From the NCBI GenBank assembly GCA_947465395.1, contig CANIAL010000007.1, forward strand, positions 1 to 64,000: a stretch of 64,000 nt of DNA, given 5' to 3'. The notes beneath the pieces are model-generated. The model ran no database searches and was not told the DNA's origin. It was given only the letters and a program-made list of their open reading frames with translations. Shown here in pieces: positions 7,737 through 17,154 of the stretch; positions within the stretch are counted from its first letter, which is position 1; each line of letters opens with the position of its first letter. The stretch comes from Alphaproteobacteria bacterium (GTDB lineage Bacteria; Pseudomonadota; Alphaproteobacteria; Micropepsales; Micropepsaceae). A program made the position numbers and the translations under genes.

Positions 7737-10700
7737 TCAGTACGCCGACTTGACGGTGCCGAACCGTTCTAGCTTGCCCCAGCCCACGAACGGGCCCCGC
7801 GCCGCCACGACGATGGAACGCATCACCACGTAATACATGATCTGGCGGTATCCGAAGCGTTGCAGAACCAGCCACCAGAGTAGCGACCAGTTTTCGCGGC
7901 GCTCCATGGCGAAGCCCACCACCGCGGCCATCAAATCCACCGCCATGAAGATCATGTAGTAGATGCCGATGTCGCGAAGACCGAAGCTGGAGTACTCCGA
8001 GCCATGCTGGGCGTAATTCATCCACTGGCCTATCAACTGCCAGACCAGGAGCAGGTCCGCCACCGGCGCCAAAGTCGTGAGCATGATCTGGAACAGCCAT
8101 ACCTGGGGCAGGGCGATCATGCCTAGCTGGCGATAGCGCGGGTTGAAGGTGCTGCCGCGGTACTTCCATAGGCATTGCAGCGTGCCATAGGCCCAGCGGA
8201 AACGCTGCTTGGCGAGGCCGCGCACCGTGGCGGGCGCTTCGGTCCAGGCGATGGCGCCGGGATCGAATAGCACGCGGTAACCGGCCACCTGCACGGCGAT
8301 GGTGAGGTCCTGGTCTTCGGCCAGGGTGTCGGTGGGAAAACCGCCCAGCGCTAGCACGGCTTTGCGCCGCCAGGCGCCCACCGCGCCCGGCACCACAGTC
8401 AGCGTGTCGAGCGCCGAGAGCGCCCGGCGTTCCAGATTCTGCGCCACGATATATTCCAGCGCCTGCCAGCGGGTGATCATGTTGATGCGGTTGCCAACCT
8501 TGGCATTGCCCGCCACAGCGCCTACCACTGGGTCCACGAACCAGCGCGCCAGTTTTGAAATCGTGTCGGGGGCGAATTGCGTGTCGGCGTCCAGCGCCAC
8601 CACCACCTCCCCCTTGGCATGGCGCAGGCCGATGTTGAGCGCGCCCGCCTTGCCGCCATTGGGAATGGACAGAAGCGTGACGCGGGGATCACCAGAAAAA
8701 GCGACCTTCACCATGGCCGCGGTGCCGTCGGCAGAGCCATCGTCAATCACCAGTATTTCCATGTGCGGATAATCGCTGGCCAGAATGCGATCAATGGTGA
8801 CGGCGATGACCTTTTCTTCGTTATAGGCGGGGATCAGCACCGACACCATCTGCGTGCCGGCCACAGGCGGCACGATGCCTGATTTGCGCCAGCGGTTTGC
8901 CAGCGCCAGCCCGCACAGCAGCAGCAGCCGCCCCATGCCCAGTATGATTGCGCCGATGAAACAGTAATAAAGCGCCTGGCCGATATAGGAGAGGGACAGG
9001 AATACAATGCGGTCGGCCCACAGCGCCACCGTCAGCGGCAATTTCGGCATCACCTGGTCGCGGCTGAATCCGGCCAGCGCCGATACGGGCACAAAGGTGT
9101 AACCTTCGGCCCGCAGATGATCGATAAGAACCGGCAGCAATTTCACAGTCTGGGCGCGGTCGCCGCCGGAATCATGCAGCAGCACGATATTGCCGCGCAA
9201 CTCGTCGCGCGGGTGATGCACCTGTTTTTCTACCAGCGCCATCATCTGGTCGACGGACGGCGACATCCAGTCCAGCGTGTCCACCTGGGTGCCGATGGTG
9301 AGATAGCCAAGGCCCTGCGCCACTTCCATGGGCACGATCTCGTCCGCGTCGGTGGGCTGGGCGTCGCCCAGATAGGGCGGACGCAACAGGATCATGGAAC
9401 GGCCCGTCAGCGCCTCGAACAGACGCTGCGTGGCGTTCAGCTCCAGCCGCACCGCGGCTGCGGGCGTGTCGGCCAGATTGGGATGCGTATAGGTGTGGTT
9501 GCCCACCTCATGGCCTTCTGCCAGCACGCGCTGCGCCAGGCCGGGATGCGCCTGCATGTTCGAGCCAATCATGAAGAAGGCGGCCGGCACATGCTTTTGG
9601 CGAAGGATATCCAGAATCTGCGGCGTCCAGGCCGGGTCCGGCCCGTCGTCAAATGTCAGCGCGATCTTGTTGGGGGAAAGCCCTACGCGGCGGATCACGT
9701 AATTGGTGGGCAGGGCGGTATAGGTTTCCGTGTTGATATCACCACTGGCTTCCATCACCAGCTTGCGCGTGCCTTCCGCCGGATCGGCTTCCACCCGCAG
9801 GATTTCGCCATTGCCGTCATAATCAATGTCGTCATTGGTGGGGATGGTGGTGAGCGAGGCGGGCGGGGCCACGCCATAGCGCCGCCCCAGCAGCGGAATG
9901 ACGCTGGGGTCTTCGCTGCCCAGCCGCCACAAGGCATAGCCCGCGGGCTGGTAGGGATCGGCGGCGTGGATCTGGTTGAAGACGGTGACGCCGTCCAGGA
10001 ACCAGATCTCGTGGGAATCCCCGTCGCTTTCCTTGTAGGCGAAATGCGGATTGTTGGTGTCGTCGTCGAACTGAATGGGCGCCGCGGCATCGCGCGCCGC
10101 CACCATGGCGTCGGCAAAGGCCAGCGGCGTGCCTGCGCCACGATTGACCCAGTCATAGCCATAGCTGCCCACCGCGATGATGGTGCTGTCTGCGGGCAGG
10201 TCGCGCATGCGCTTGTCCAGTATGTCTTCATACCAGGACTGGCCTGCGATGGCGCCGGCGGGGTCGGAAATTTCATGCTGGTCATAGGCCATGAGCATCG
10301 TGTAATCCACGATCTGGGCGTATTCTTTGTACGGCCAGTCGCCATCATCGAATGGCGCGGCCTGGGCTATGATCCATTGATGCGGCGCGAAGCTTTGCGA
10401 AAGCCCCGCCAGGAATTTTTCCAAATCCTTGTGCGCCGCCTTGGGGATATTCTCGAAATCAATCGTCACGCCCTGCAGCTTGTTGGCGGCGATGAAAGCG
10501 ACTACCTGGCGGTTTAGTTCGGCGGTGCGCGTAGGATCAGCCAGCAGGCGCTGAAGCCCGGCACCATCCCATTTGCCTGCCGTGGCGTTCTGAAGCATGG
10601 GCAGTATAGCGACACCCGGCTTGTTGGCACGGATATAGTTCAGCGCCTTGCGATCCATGCTGGTCTTGAATTCCAGGCCCGGCCCGTTCAGCGCCATCCA

Positions 10701-11171
10701 GCTTGGCACCACCCAGTCCAGTTGCGGCAAGGCGCGCTTCAGCGCCGGATAGCTGGCGTCATTCGCCCCAGCCCAGTTGGTGTAGAAGGCGATGGCAAGC
10801 GAGCGGCCCTTTTGCGGCGCCAGGATCGCCGTATGCACCCGCGACGGGGCTTCGTTGCGCGCCCGGCGCTCGCGGCGGATTTTCATGCGCCGGTCCTCGG
10901 CCTGGACTGCCAGGCGGTTGGCCTGGCTGAGCAGGCCAGGGGCGACGGCCTTCTTCACCAGTTCGGGCTTGGCGATGGCATAGGAGCGGGCAGGCAGGTT
11001 GGGCGCCTGCACCGGCTTGGAAATCACCAGGCTGGTGACAAAGCCGATGCCGAAAATGGTGCTGATGATGGCCGCGCTCCAGCCCAGCCAGGCCAGGCGG
11101 CGGCCGCGCCTTCCCGTGGCGTCGAAAAAGACGGGCGGCTTGTCGTTTGAATCTGGGGAGTCTGGCGACAT
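7737..11171 (-). CDS. Trifunctional exopolysaccharide protein: GH18-like + NodB deacetylase + GT2 synthase
   Basis: 1144 aa. A membrane anchor is at residues 28-50. A GH18-like barrel spans about 120-430, with the catalytic-type strand GVTIDFENI (D238, E240; the first Asp of DxxDxDxE is replaced) and DYTMLMAYDQHE at 289-300. A NodB polysaccharide deacetylase spans about 502-700, with TFDDGPD (506-512), metal-site NHTYTH (558-563) and RPPY. After a two-helix region (713-757) comes a GT2 synthase from 776, with VSVLIPAYNEE, DADTQF (861-866), EDQD (952-955) and QRFRW (989-993), then C-terminal helices. The topology puts the hydrolase and deacetylase in the periplasm and the transferase in the cytosol. 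It resembles PgaB plus PgaC joined in one chain, so a beta-1,6- or 1,4-linked N-acetylglucosamine polymer is a reasonable guess. Confidence 0.9.
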   Translation of the reverse strand: MSPDSPDSNDKPPVFFDATGRRGRRLAWLGWSAAIISTIFGIGFVTSLVISKPVQAPNLPARSYAIAKPELVKKAVAPGLLSQANRLAVQAEDRRMKIRRERRARNEAPSRVHTAILAPQKGRSLAIAFYTNWAGANDASYPALKRALPQLDWVVPSWMALNGPGLEFKTSMDRKALNYIRANKPGVAILPMLQNATAGKWDGAGLQRLLADPTRTAELNRQVVAFIAANKLQGVTIDFENIPKAAHKDLEKFLAGLSQSFAPHQWIIAQAAPFDDGDWPYKEYAQIVDYTMLMAYDQHEISDPAGAIAGQSWYEDILDKRMRDLPADSTIIAVGSYGYDWVNRGAGTPLAFADAMVAARDAAAPIQFDDDTNNPHFAYKESDGDSHEIWFLDGVTVFNQIHAADPYQPAGYALWRLGSEDPSVIPLLGRRYGVAPPASLTTIPTNDDIDYDGNGEILRVEADPAEGTRKLVMEASGDINTETYTALPTNYVIRRVGLSPNKIALTFDDGPDPAWTPQILDILRQKHVPAAFFMIGSNMQAHPGLAQRVLAEGHEVGNHTYTHPNLADTPAAAVRLELNATQRLFEALTGRSMILLRPPYLGDAQPTDADEIVPMEVAQGLGYLTIGTQVDTLDWMSPSVDQMMALVEKQVHHPRDELRGNIVLLHDSGGDRAQTVKLLPVLIDHLRAEGYTFVPVSALAGFSRDQVMPKLPLTVALWADRIVFLSLSYIGQALYYCFIGAIILGMGRLLLLCGLALANRWRKSGIVPPVAGTQMVSVLIPAYNEEKVIAVTIDRILASDYPHMEILVIDDGSADGTAAMVKVAFSGDPRVTLLSIPNGGKAGALNIGLRHAKGEVVVALDADTQFAPDTISKLARWFVDPVVGAVAGNAKVGNRINMITRWQALEYIVAQNLERRALSALDTLTVVPGAVGAWRRKAVLALGGFPTDTLAEDQDLTIAVQVAGYRVLFDPGAIAWTEAPATVRGLAKQRFRWAYGTLQCLWKYRGSTFNPRYRQLGMIALPQVWLFQIMLTTLAPVADLLLVWQLIGQWMNYAQHGSEYSSFGLRDIGIYYMIFMAVDLMAAVVGFAMERRENWSLLWWLVLQRFGYRQIMYYVVMRSIVVAARGPFVGWGKLERFGTVKSAY

Positions 11172-11331
11172 CTTTTTGCCTGGTGGAGCGGGACTTACAT
11201 AGCGGATCGGAGGGGGGCGGAAATAGGGCCTCAGTACCCTTGAACGGCCACATTAAAATTATGGCAGGTGAGGCTGGAACCCGCCATGCTATTCGTGGCC
11301 ACGCCCCACCTCTCACCACAGGATTTTAGCC

Positions 11332-11784
11332 GTGTTTGCCCAGCTTGCCCGCCTGCTCCAGGCCCCCCAGCCCCAGCGCCAGTTGCCCTCCACCCGCGAG
11401 GCGGTGGCCATATTGCTGGTGGAAGCCGCCCGCATGGACGACACGTTCGGGCCGGACGAGCGGGCCATGATCGCCCATCTGCTGGCGCAGAAATTCGCAT
11501 TGTCGGCGGAAGAGTGCGGCAAGCTGCTGGCCGACAGCGAGGCGCTCAGCGCCCGCATGACCCAGCTTCATCCCTATACCCATGCCATCTTCGAGCAGAT
11601 GCCCATGGCGGAGCGCATCGAGCTGATCGAGATGCTGTGGGACGTCGCCTATGCCGATGGTGTGCTGGACCCGGAAGAGGATTCCCTGATCCGCCGCATC
11701 GCGGGGCTGATCTATGTCACCGACCGCGACCGTGTGCTGGCGCGCAAGAAGGTGTTGGACCGGCTTGCCGCCAAAAGCAGCTAG
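11332..11784 (+). CDS. TerB-like (tellurite resistance/DUF533-type) helical protein
   Basis: 150 aa. The start is GTG at 11332 with AGGA 8 nt upstream. Repeated acidic helices carry the TerB signature: VEAARMDDTFGPDERAMI and VAYADGVLDPEEDSLIRRI, each an Asp/Glu-rich metal-site-like turn. It is cytoplasmic, with no signal. TerB-like domains are linked to metal or membrane stress and often stand alone in alphaproteobacteria. Its 3' end overlaps the convergent NHL-repeat gene by 4 bp. Its specific role is unknown. Confidence 0.8.
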   Translation: MFAQLARLLQAPQPQRQLPSTREAVAILLVEAARMDDTFGPDERAMIAHLLAQKFALSAEECGKLLADSEALSARMTQLHPYTHAIFEQMPMAERIELIEMLWDVAYADGVLDPEEDSLIRRIAGLIYVTDRDRVLARKKVLDRLAAKSS

Positions 11785-12995
11785 GGCGTCGGTCCCAGTT
11801 GCGCGCCCAGTTGCGATGAAGTGAGCGCGTTGGCGGGCAGGGTCTTTGACATGCCCTTGAGGATGAAACGCTGCGCCCGGCCGCCCGGCGCGACTTCCGC
11901 GGCATAGAGATTGCCTTTTGAATCTGCCGCGATGTGGTGGATGCCCTGGAAGTTGCCCGGCTCCGCCCCGCGCTGGCCAAACTGGTACAGCACCGTCAAC
12001 GATTTCCGGTCCACCACCGCTATGTGTGAATTGCCATAGTCTGAAAGATACAGATATTTCTGCGCGGCATCGGGCGAGAAGGCCAGGCCCGAAACGGAGC
12101 CAGGCGCGGGCCCGCCCCGGTTCAGGAACATCTGGGTGAGGTATTTTCCATCCGGCGTGAACAGCTGCACCCGGCGGTTGCTGCGGTCGGCGACATAGAC
12201 GATCCCGTCATTGGACACCATCACGCCATGCACGGGGCTGTCGAAACGGTCCGAGCCGGGGCCTTCGGTGTCCAGCACGGGCTTGGGCGCCGGTGTGGCG
12301 GGGCGCGGCGGCACGGGATCGGGGCCGCCGGACGGGCCCACGCCGCCCGAACCCGCATCATCAGTGGGCGGCTTGCCGAACGCGGCCCACATGCGCTTGA
12401 AGGCGAAGGTGGTCGCATCCAGCACCATCACCCGGCGGTTGCCATAGCCATCGGCGATGAAAAGCTCGTTGGTCTTGGGCCAGACATAAATGTCGCCCGG
12501 CTTGTTCACCGAGGCCGGATCGTTGCTGCCTTTTGAAACGGTGCGCCCGCCGAATTGCTTGATGAATTTTCCGTCCGCCGTGAACTTGATGATCATGTCG
12601 TCGGAATTGCGGGTCTTGGACTGGCCCGAGGGGCTGGAGCCGGAGATATAGACATTGTCGTGGCCGTCCACGAAGACATTGTGTTCGGCATCGGGCCAGT
12701 CATAGCCCGCAGCTTCACCGCCCCAGGCGCGCACGAATTTGCCGTTCTTGTCGAACACGATTACCGGCGGCGCGGCGGTCTTGCCGGCGGCGACGGTGCG
12801 CGGGCGATGGATCAGCCAGACATTGTCATGGGAATCCACCGCCACCTTGGCGACAAAGCCCAGCGACCAGTTGTTGGGCAGCACGGGCCAATGCGTGTCC
12901 ACTTCAAACACAGGCACCGGCTCGTTGGTTTGTGCGGCGGCGGGCGCGGCAAAGGACAAGGCCAAAGCCAGCGCCACCAGGATTTTGCGTGCCAT
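11781..12995 (-). CDS. Secreted NHL-repeat beta-propeller protein (PAL-like)
   Basis: 404 aa with a clear signal peptide (MARKILVALALALSFAAPAAAQ). NHL-type repeats recur as VAVDSHDNVWLIHR, VFVDGHDNVYISG, LFIADGYGNRRVMVLD, VYVADRSNRRVQLF, LYLSDYGNSHIAVVD and AADSKGNLYAAEV, enough for a six-bladed propeller. It resembles peptidyl-alpha-hydroxyglycine alpha-amidating-lyase-like bacterial proteins. A Pro/Gly-rich insertion (about residues 215-245) interrupts the propeller. It is periplasmic; either a lyase or a binding role is possible. No obvious operon partner. Confidence 0.85.
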   Translation of the reverse strand: MARKILVALALALSFAAPAAAQTNEPVPVFEVDTHWPVLPNNWSLGFVAKVAVDSHDNVWLIHRPRTVAAGKTAAPPVIVFDKNGKFVRAWGGEAAGYDWPDAEHNVFVDGHDNVYISGSSPSGQSKTRNSDDMIIKFTADGKFIKQFGGRTVSKGSNDPASVNKPGDIYVWPKTNELFIADGYGNRRVMVLDATTFAFKRMWAAFGKPPTDDAGSGGVGPSGGPDPVPPRPATPAPKPVLDTEGPGSDRFDSPVHGVMVSNDGIVYVADRSNRRVQLFTPDGKYLTQMFLNRGGPAPGSVSGLAFSPDAAQKYLYLSDYGNSHIAVVDRKSLTVLYQFGQRGAEPGNFQGIHHIAADSKGNLYAAEVAPGGRAQRFILKGMSKTLPANALTSSQLGAQLGPTP

Positions 12996-13067
12996 GTTTC
13001 TCGCCCCTTTATATTTTTGCCATCCTAGCGCGGGACGGAAGGGAGCGGGACTCTGTGCCGCGTTTAT

Positions 13068-13703
13068 TTACCGGGTTTTTGACCCGACTTTGCGCCAAAG
13101 ACTGGCCAGCCAGGGCTGTTCCTCGCGCGGCAGGCCTTCGGGCCGATAATAATGGGACAGCTCGACAAACCCCGCTGCCGTCAGGAATTTCCGCCACTGG
13201 GCCAGGTCATGGAAGGCGCCGAATCGCCCGTTGGAAAAACGCTCCTCATTCTGGCCGTGCGGGTTGGAGCTGAACAGCACGCCGCCAGGCCGCAGCGTGT
13301 CGAAAAGCTGGCCCAGCACGCGGGGCAATTCCTGCGTCGGCACATGAAACAGCGTGGCATTGGCGAAGATGCCATCGAACCGTGCGGGCGGCAGGTCCAG
13401 GTTCAGGAAATTCTGCTCCCATACCTCGAACCCCGCCTCGCGCCCCATGCGGGCAAAAGCGGCAGCGCCTTCCACGCCTACGGGCCGGTGGCCCCGGGCC
13501 GCGAATTGCTTCAGGTCGCGTCCCGGCCCGCAACCAAGATCAAGAATGTCGGCGGGCGCGGGCATATCCATCGCTTCCAGCAGGGCGTTGATGTTCTGGC
13601 TGACGTCATGGTCATGCGTGCGCTCGCGGAACGATTCCGCGATGGTGTCGTAATGCGCCAGTGTGTCGCTGGTCGCCTTGGCAAGATCAATCTTCCCAGC
13701 CAT
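13068..13703 (-). CDS. Class I SAM-dependent methyltransferase
   Basis: 211 aa. Motif I is ILDLGCGPGRDL (about residues 53-64), the acidic strand-2 end is PVGVEGA, and motif IV region is FDGIFANATLFHV. The LRPGGVLFSS segment is the usual motif VI area. The fold is that of small-molecule or ubiquinone/tellurite-type methyltransferases; the substrate is not evident. The ATG overlaps the stop of the upstream M1 peptidase by one base, so it is the last gene of that operon. Confidence 0.85.
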   Translation of the reverse strand: MAGKIDLAKATSDTLAHYDTIAESFRERTHDHDVSQNINALLEAMDMPAPADILDLGCGPGRDLKQFAARGHRPVGVEGAAAFARMGREAGFEVWEQNFLNLDLPPARFDGIFANATLFHVPTQELPRVLGQLFDTLRPGGVLFSSNPHGQNEERFSNGRFGAFHDLAQWRKFLTAAGFVELSHYYRPEGLPREEQPWLASLWRKVGSKTR

Positions 13704-15670
13704 CAGGGCGCGATGTTCAGCACATTGTTGGCGCGATCCATGTCCGGGATCACGTGATCCGGGTCAATCGTCACCGACGTGATGCGTGTCGTGCTGGGCA
13801 GGCGGATGGTGGCGGTCTTGCTCTGGATGAAGGCTTCGGCCGGCACCTGCACACGCTGGCGCGGCGCGCCGTCAAAGGCGATCTCGACCGTGGTGGGCAA
13901 CACCAGCCTTTCGCGGTTGGCGATGATGACCACCGACCCCTTGTCCCAGCCGCCATCGGCGGGCTTGGCGCTTTCCACGCCCAGGTCAAGTTGCCAGTTG
14001 CGCATGTACCAGCCGCGCCAGTACCAGGACAGGTCTTCGCCGCCCGCGCTTTCCATGGCCCGGAAGAAATCCGACGGCGTGGGATGCTTGAACGACCAGT
14101 CGCGGATGAATTTGCGGAAGGCCCAGTCGAAGCGATCTGGTCCAAGAATCTGCTCGCGCAACAGCACCAGCCCCAGCGCCGATTTGAAATAGCTGACGGG
14201 GTGGCGGTATTTCTCGGTCACCTGGTCGGAGCGGGCCAGGATCACCGGCGCCTGGCGGTCGGCCAGCAGGGGCAATATCTCGTCCACCGGGTTGCCACCC
14301 TTGGGCGCATATTCGCCGTCGCGCTTGGGGCCATATTCCTTGAAGTCGTCGGATTCATAAATGTCGATGAAGGTGTTGAAGCCTTCATCCATCCACTGGT
14401 CGCGCCGCTCGTTGAAACCTACCACCATGGGAAACCAGGTGTGGCCGATCTCGTGCGCCGTGATCCAGAACAGAGATTTGCCCTTCAGCTTGTAGCTGTC
14501 AAAGGCGACGCCGGGATATTCCATGCCGCTGATGGGCCCGCCGATGCTGAAGGCCACCGGCCAGGGATAGGGCGACCAGCGTTTGGAGAAATTCTCCACC
14601 GCGTGCTTCAGGTATTCGGTGGAACGGCCCCAGGCGCCATCGCCCGCGCCTTCCACCGGATAGACCGACATGGCCAGCGCCGTCTTGCCGGCAGGCAAAT
14701 TCATCCGCGCCGCATCCCACATAAAGGCGCGGCTGGCGCTGAAGGCGACATCACGCGTGTTCGCCATGTGGAAGCGCCAGGCCAGGGTGCCATTCTGCAC
14801 TGGGCGGCTGGCGGGATCATTCACTTCGGCGGCGGTGCGTATGAAAACCGTCTTGTCGCTGGCGCGTGCCTGGGCCATGCGCTCGCGCTGCAAAGGCGTC
14901 AGAACATCATCGGGATTGGTCAGCTCGCCCGACCCCGCCACGATGTAATCCCATGGCACGGTGACGGCGTAATCAATGTCGCCGAACTCCAGGTAAAATT
15001 CCGAACTCAGATAGGGCAGCGTGTCCCAGCCATGCTGGTCGTCAAACACCGCCATGCGCGGATACCATTGCGCGGCATCGAAAATCTCGCCGTCCTTGGC
15101 CGGGGCATGGCCGGTGCGGCCCGATGTGCCCTTGGGCATGGTGTAGTGATAGCGGATGCGGATGGCGATCTTGCCGCCCTTGCGCGGCAGGGGCTGGGCG
15201 AGCCTAATCTGCAGCCGCGTGTCGGCCTCGCTTGTTTCCGGTGCGCCGGCCTGTCCCACGATCTCCACGCCATCAATGACAAAGCCTTCGCTGGGCTGGG
15301 CGTTCACGCGCCGCCCGCCAAAGAAACGCGCCCGCGCATTGGTGCGGTAAAGATTTTCGTCCAGTTGAATCCACAATTCCGTCAGGTCGGACGGGCTGTT
15401 GTTGGTGTAGGTGATGGTCTCGTCGCCGGTGAGAAGCGCGGTGGCGGGATTGAGCGCCACATTGATGTTGTAGTCGGCGCGGTTCTGCCAGTAATCCGGC
15501 CCCGGCGTGCCATCGGCGGAACGATAGCCATTGACGGCGGAGGGCAGGGTCAGCGGCGCGAAAGTCTGGCGCGGCTCGAACGGCGCGGGACGCTGGGCGG
15601 GCTTTTGCGGCTGGCAGGCGGCCAGCGCCAGAAGCGAAAACACCAAAACAACGGATTTGCGCGCGATCAT
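13703..15670 (-). CDS. M1-family zinc metallopeptidase, lipoprotein
   Basis: 655 aa from MIARKSVVLVF, chosen because GAGGA lies just upstream of ATG 15670; an ATG four codons earlier is the alternative. The lipobox is LLALAAC followed by Q, so it is probably membrane-tethered in the periplasm. The zinc site is HEIGH (in ITAHEIGHTWFP) plus the third ligand Glu in WMDEGFNTF 18 residues later. The GxMEN motif appears as GMEYPG, lacking the Asn, which suggests altered exopeptidase specificity. The N-terminal beta domain and C-terminal GLVLLREQILGPDRFDWAFRKF region fit M1. It sits between a small membrane protein and a methyltransferase. Confidence 0.92.
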   Translation of the reverse strand: MIARKSVVLVFSLLALAACQPQKPAQRPAPFEPRQTFAPLTLPSAVNGYRSADGTPGPDYWQNRADYNINVALNPATALLTGDETITYTNNSPSDLTELWIQLDENLYRTNARARFFGGRRVNAQPSEGFVIDGVEIVGQAGAPETSEADTRLQIRLAQPLPRKGGKIAIRIRYHYTMPKGTSGRTGHAPAKDGEIFDAAQWYPRMAVFDDQHGWDTLPYLSSEFYLEFGDIDYAVTVPWDYIVAGSGELTNPDDVLTPLQRERMAQARASDKTVFIRTAAEVNDPASRPVQNGTLAWRFHMANTRDVAFSASRAFMWDAARMNLPAGKTALAMSVYPVEGAGDGAWGRSTEYLKHAVENFSKRWSPYPWPVAFSIGGPISGMEYPGVAFDSYKLKGKSLFWITAHEIGHTWFPMVVGFNERRDQWMDEGFNTFIDIYESDDFKEYGPKRDGEYAPKGGNPVDEILPLLADRQAPVILARSDQVTEKYRHPVSYFKSALGLVLLREQILGPDRFDWAFRKFIRDWSFKHPTPSDFFRAMESAGGEDLSWYWRGWYMRNWQLDLGVESAKPADGGWDKGSVVIIANRERLVLPTTVEIAFDGAPRQRVQVPAEAFIQSKTATIRLPSTTRITSVTIDPDHVIPDMDRANNVLNIAP

Positions 15671-15687
15671 TGCCGTCCTCATCTTGT

Positions 15688-15903
15688 TCAGTGCTGGCGG
15701 GTATTGCTCCACACCAGTTGCGCCAGCCCGACCAGCGCCAGCACCACGCCGTAAAAGGTCCAGTGCGGGTCGCCCACCATGAAGCCGCGGCGAAAGGCCA
15801 GGTTCAGGCCCTGCAGCGCGAAGATGGTGCCCATCGCCATCATCAGAAGTCCGATGGCGCTGGAAACCACGCGCATCACCCCATTGAAGACGCGCCGCAT
15901 CAT
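15688..15903 (-). CDS. Small two-helix membrane protein, 71 aa
   Basis: It begins MMRRVFNGVMRVV at ATG 15903, whose ATGA overlaps the stop of the symporter gene. Two hydrophobic stretches (AIGLLMMAMGTIFALQ and YGVVLALVGLAQLVW) flank a short basic and polar turn (RRGFMVGDPHW). Translational coupling to the dicarboxylate symporter supports it as a real gene. It may be a symporter accessory or a small DUF family membrane protein; I do not recognise it. Confidence 0.75.
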   Translation of the reverse strand: MMRRVFNGVMRVVSSAIGLLMMAMGTIFALQGLNLAFRRGFMVGDPHWTFYGVVLALVGLAQLVWSNTRQH

Positions 15904-17150
15904 GCGCCCAGCGATGCCCTGCGCAGGGCGCGGGCCTCGCCATGGGCTTCCCATTTGTTCACCACCGCCGACGCCATGGCGTTGCCGATGACGTTGGTGG
16001 CGCTGCGGCCCATGTCCATCAGATTGTCCACCGCCAGGACCAGGAACAGGCCCGCTTCCGGCAGATTGAAATAGGGCAGGGTGGCGGCCACCACCACCAA
16101 TGATGCGCGCGGCACGCCGGCAATGCCCTTGGACGTCACCATCAGCATCAGCAGCATCAATACCTGCTGGCCCAGCGGGATATGCACGCCATAGGCCTGG
16201 GCGATGAACATTACTGCAAAGGTGCAATACATGGTCGAGCCGACCAGGTTGAAGGAATAACCCAGCGGTAAAACAAAACTGACGATCTTGGGGTTGAGGC
16301 CCATCTCCTCCAGCGTTTCCAGCAGCAGCGGGAAAGCGGATTCCGAGCTGGCGGTGGAAAAGGCCAGCAGCGCGGGCGAGCGCGTGGCGATGAAGAGTTT
16401 CTTGAAGGCGGTGTTGCCGATCACCAGATAGGTGACACAGCCCATGGCCAACACCAGCACGATCAGCGCCAGATACAGATCGCCCACCAGCCGCGCATAG
16501 GTGACCATGATGCCCGCGCCCTGTAGCGAGAGGGAGCTGGCCAGGGCCGAGAAGATGGCGACGGGCGCGAACATCATCACATACATGGTGATCTTCAGGA
16601 TCACCTGGGCGCCGGATTCAACCACTTCCAGCAGGGCATGGCCCTTCTTGCCCACGGCTGAGATCGCCATGCCCGCGAAGAGCGAGAACACCACCACCTG
16701 GAGGATTTCGTTGCGCGCCATGGCGTCGAAGATGGAGGCGGGGATCAGGTGTTCGATGAAACCGCTCAGGCCTTCGGGCGGCGCCAAATTGGCGGCCTTG
16801 CCTGTTGCCGCCACGACGCCGGCGCCCGCGCCGGGTTCCAGGATATTGACTGCGATCAGCCCGATCACCAGCGCCACGAAGGACGAGATCAAAAACCAGA
16901 TCATCGCCTTGGCGCCGATGCGCCCCACGGTGGAGGCGTTTTCGATATGGCCGATGCTGCTGGTCAGCGTGGTCAGGATCAGCGGCGCAATGATCATCTT
17001 GATCAGGCGCAGGAAGATGGTGGTGACCTGGTTGAAATAGCCTGCCGCGGTGACGGCGCCGGCGGGTGTCAGGAACTCGTGCAGAAGCAGGCCGGTGACA
17101 ACGCCGCCGATCATGGCGGCAATCACGAAAAGGATAAAACCACGCTTCAT
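15900..17150 (-). CDS. Dicarboxylate/amino-acid:cation symporter (DAACS, DctA/GltP type)
   Basis: 416 aa, normal for the family, with about eight membrane helices and two hairpins. The hallmark serine-rich re-entrant loop is FSTASSESAFPLLLETLE. The second half contains LGYSFNLVGSTMYCTFAVMF, VTSKGIAGVPRASL (second hairpin) and DNLMDMGRSATNVIGNA (substrate/Na site with the conserved Asp and Asn-Arg). It imports C4-dicarboxylates, glutamate or aspartate with Na+ or H+. The Asp/Glu racemase lies directly upstream, favouring an acidic amino-acid substrate. Confidence 0.93.
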   Translation of the reverse strand: MKRGFILFVIAAMIGGVVTGLLLHEFLTPAGAVTAAGYFNQVTTIFLRLIKMIIAPLILTTLTSSIGHIENASTVGRIGAKAMIWFLISSFVALVIGLIAVNILEPGAGAGVVAATGKAANLAPPEGLSGFIEHLIPASIFDAMARNEILQVVVFSLFAGMAISAVGKKGHALLEVVESGAQVILKITMYVMMFAPVAIFSALASSLSLQGAGIMVTYARLVGDLYLALIVLVLAMGCVTYLVIGNTAFKKLFIATRSPALLAFSTASSESAFPLLLETLEEMGLNPKIVSFVLPLGYSFNLVGSTMYCTFAVMFIAQAYGVHIPLGQQVLMLLMLMVTSKGIAGVPRASLVVVAATLPYFNLPEAGLFLVLAVDNLMDMGRSATNVIGNAMASAVVNKWEAHGEARALRRASLGA

Positions 17151-17154
17151 GCCC

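Noticed and set aside
9117-10517. Long plus-strand open frame opposite the polysaccharide protein
   Set aside because: Gly/Arg/His-rich shadow with no motif; the minus strand carries three enzyme domains.
13661-15754. Long plus-strand open frame opposite the M1 peptidase gene
   Set aside because: Low-complexity shadow in GC-rich DNA; the minus-strand frame has HEIGH and a lipobox.
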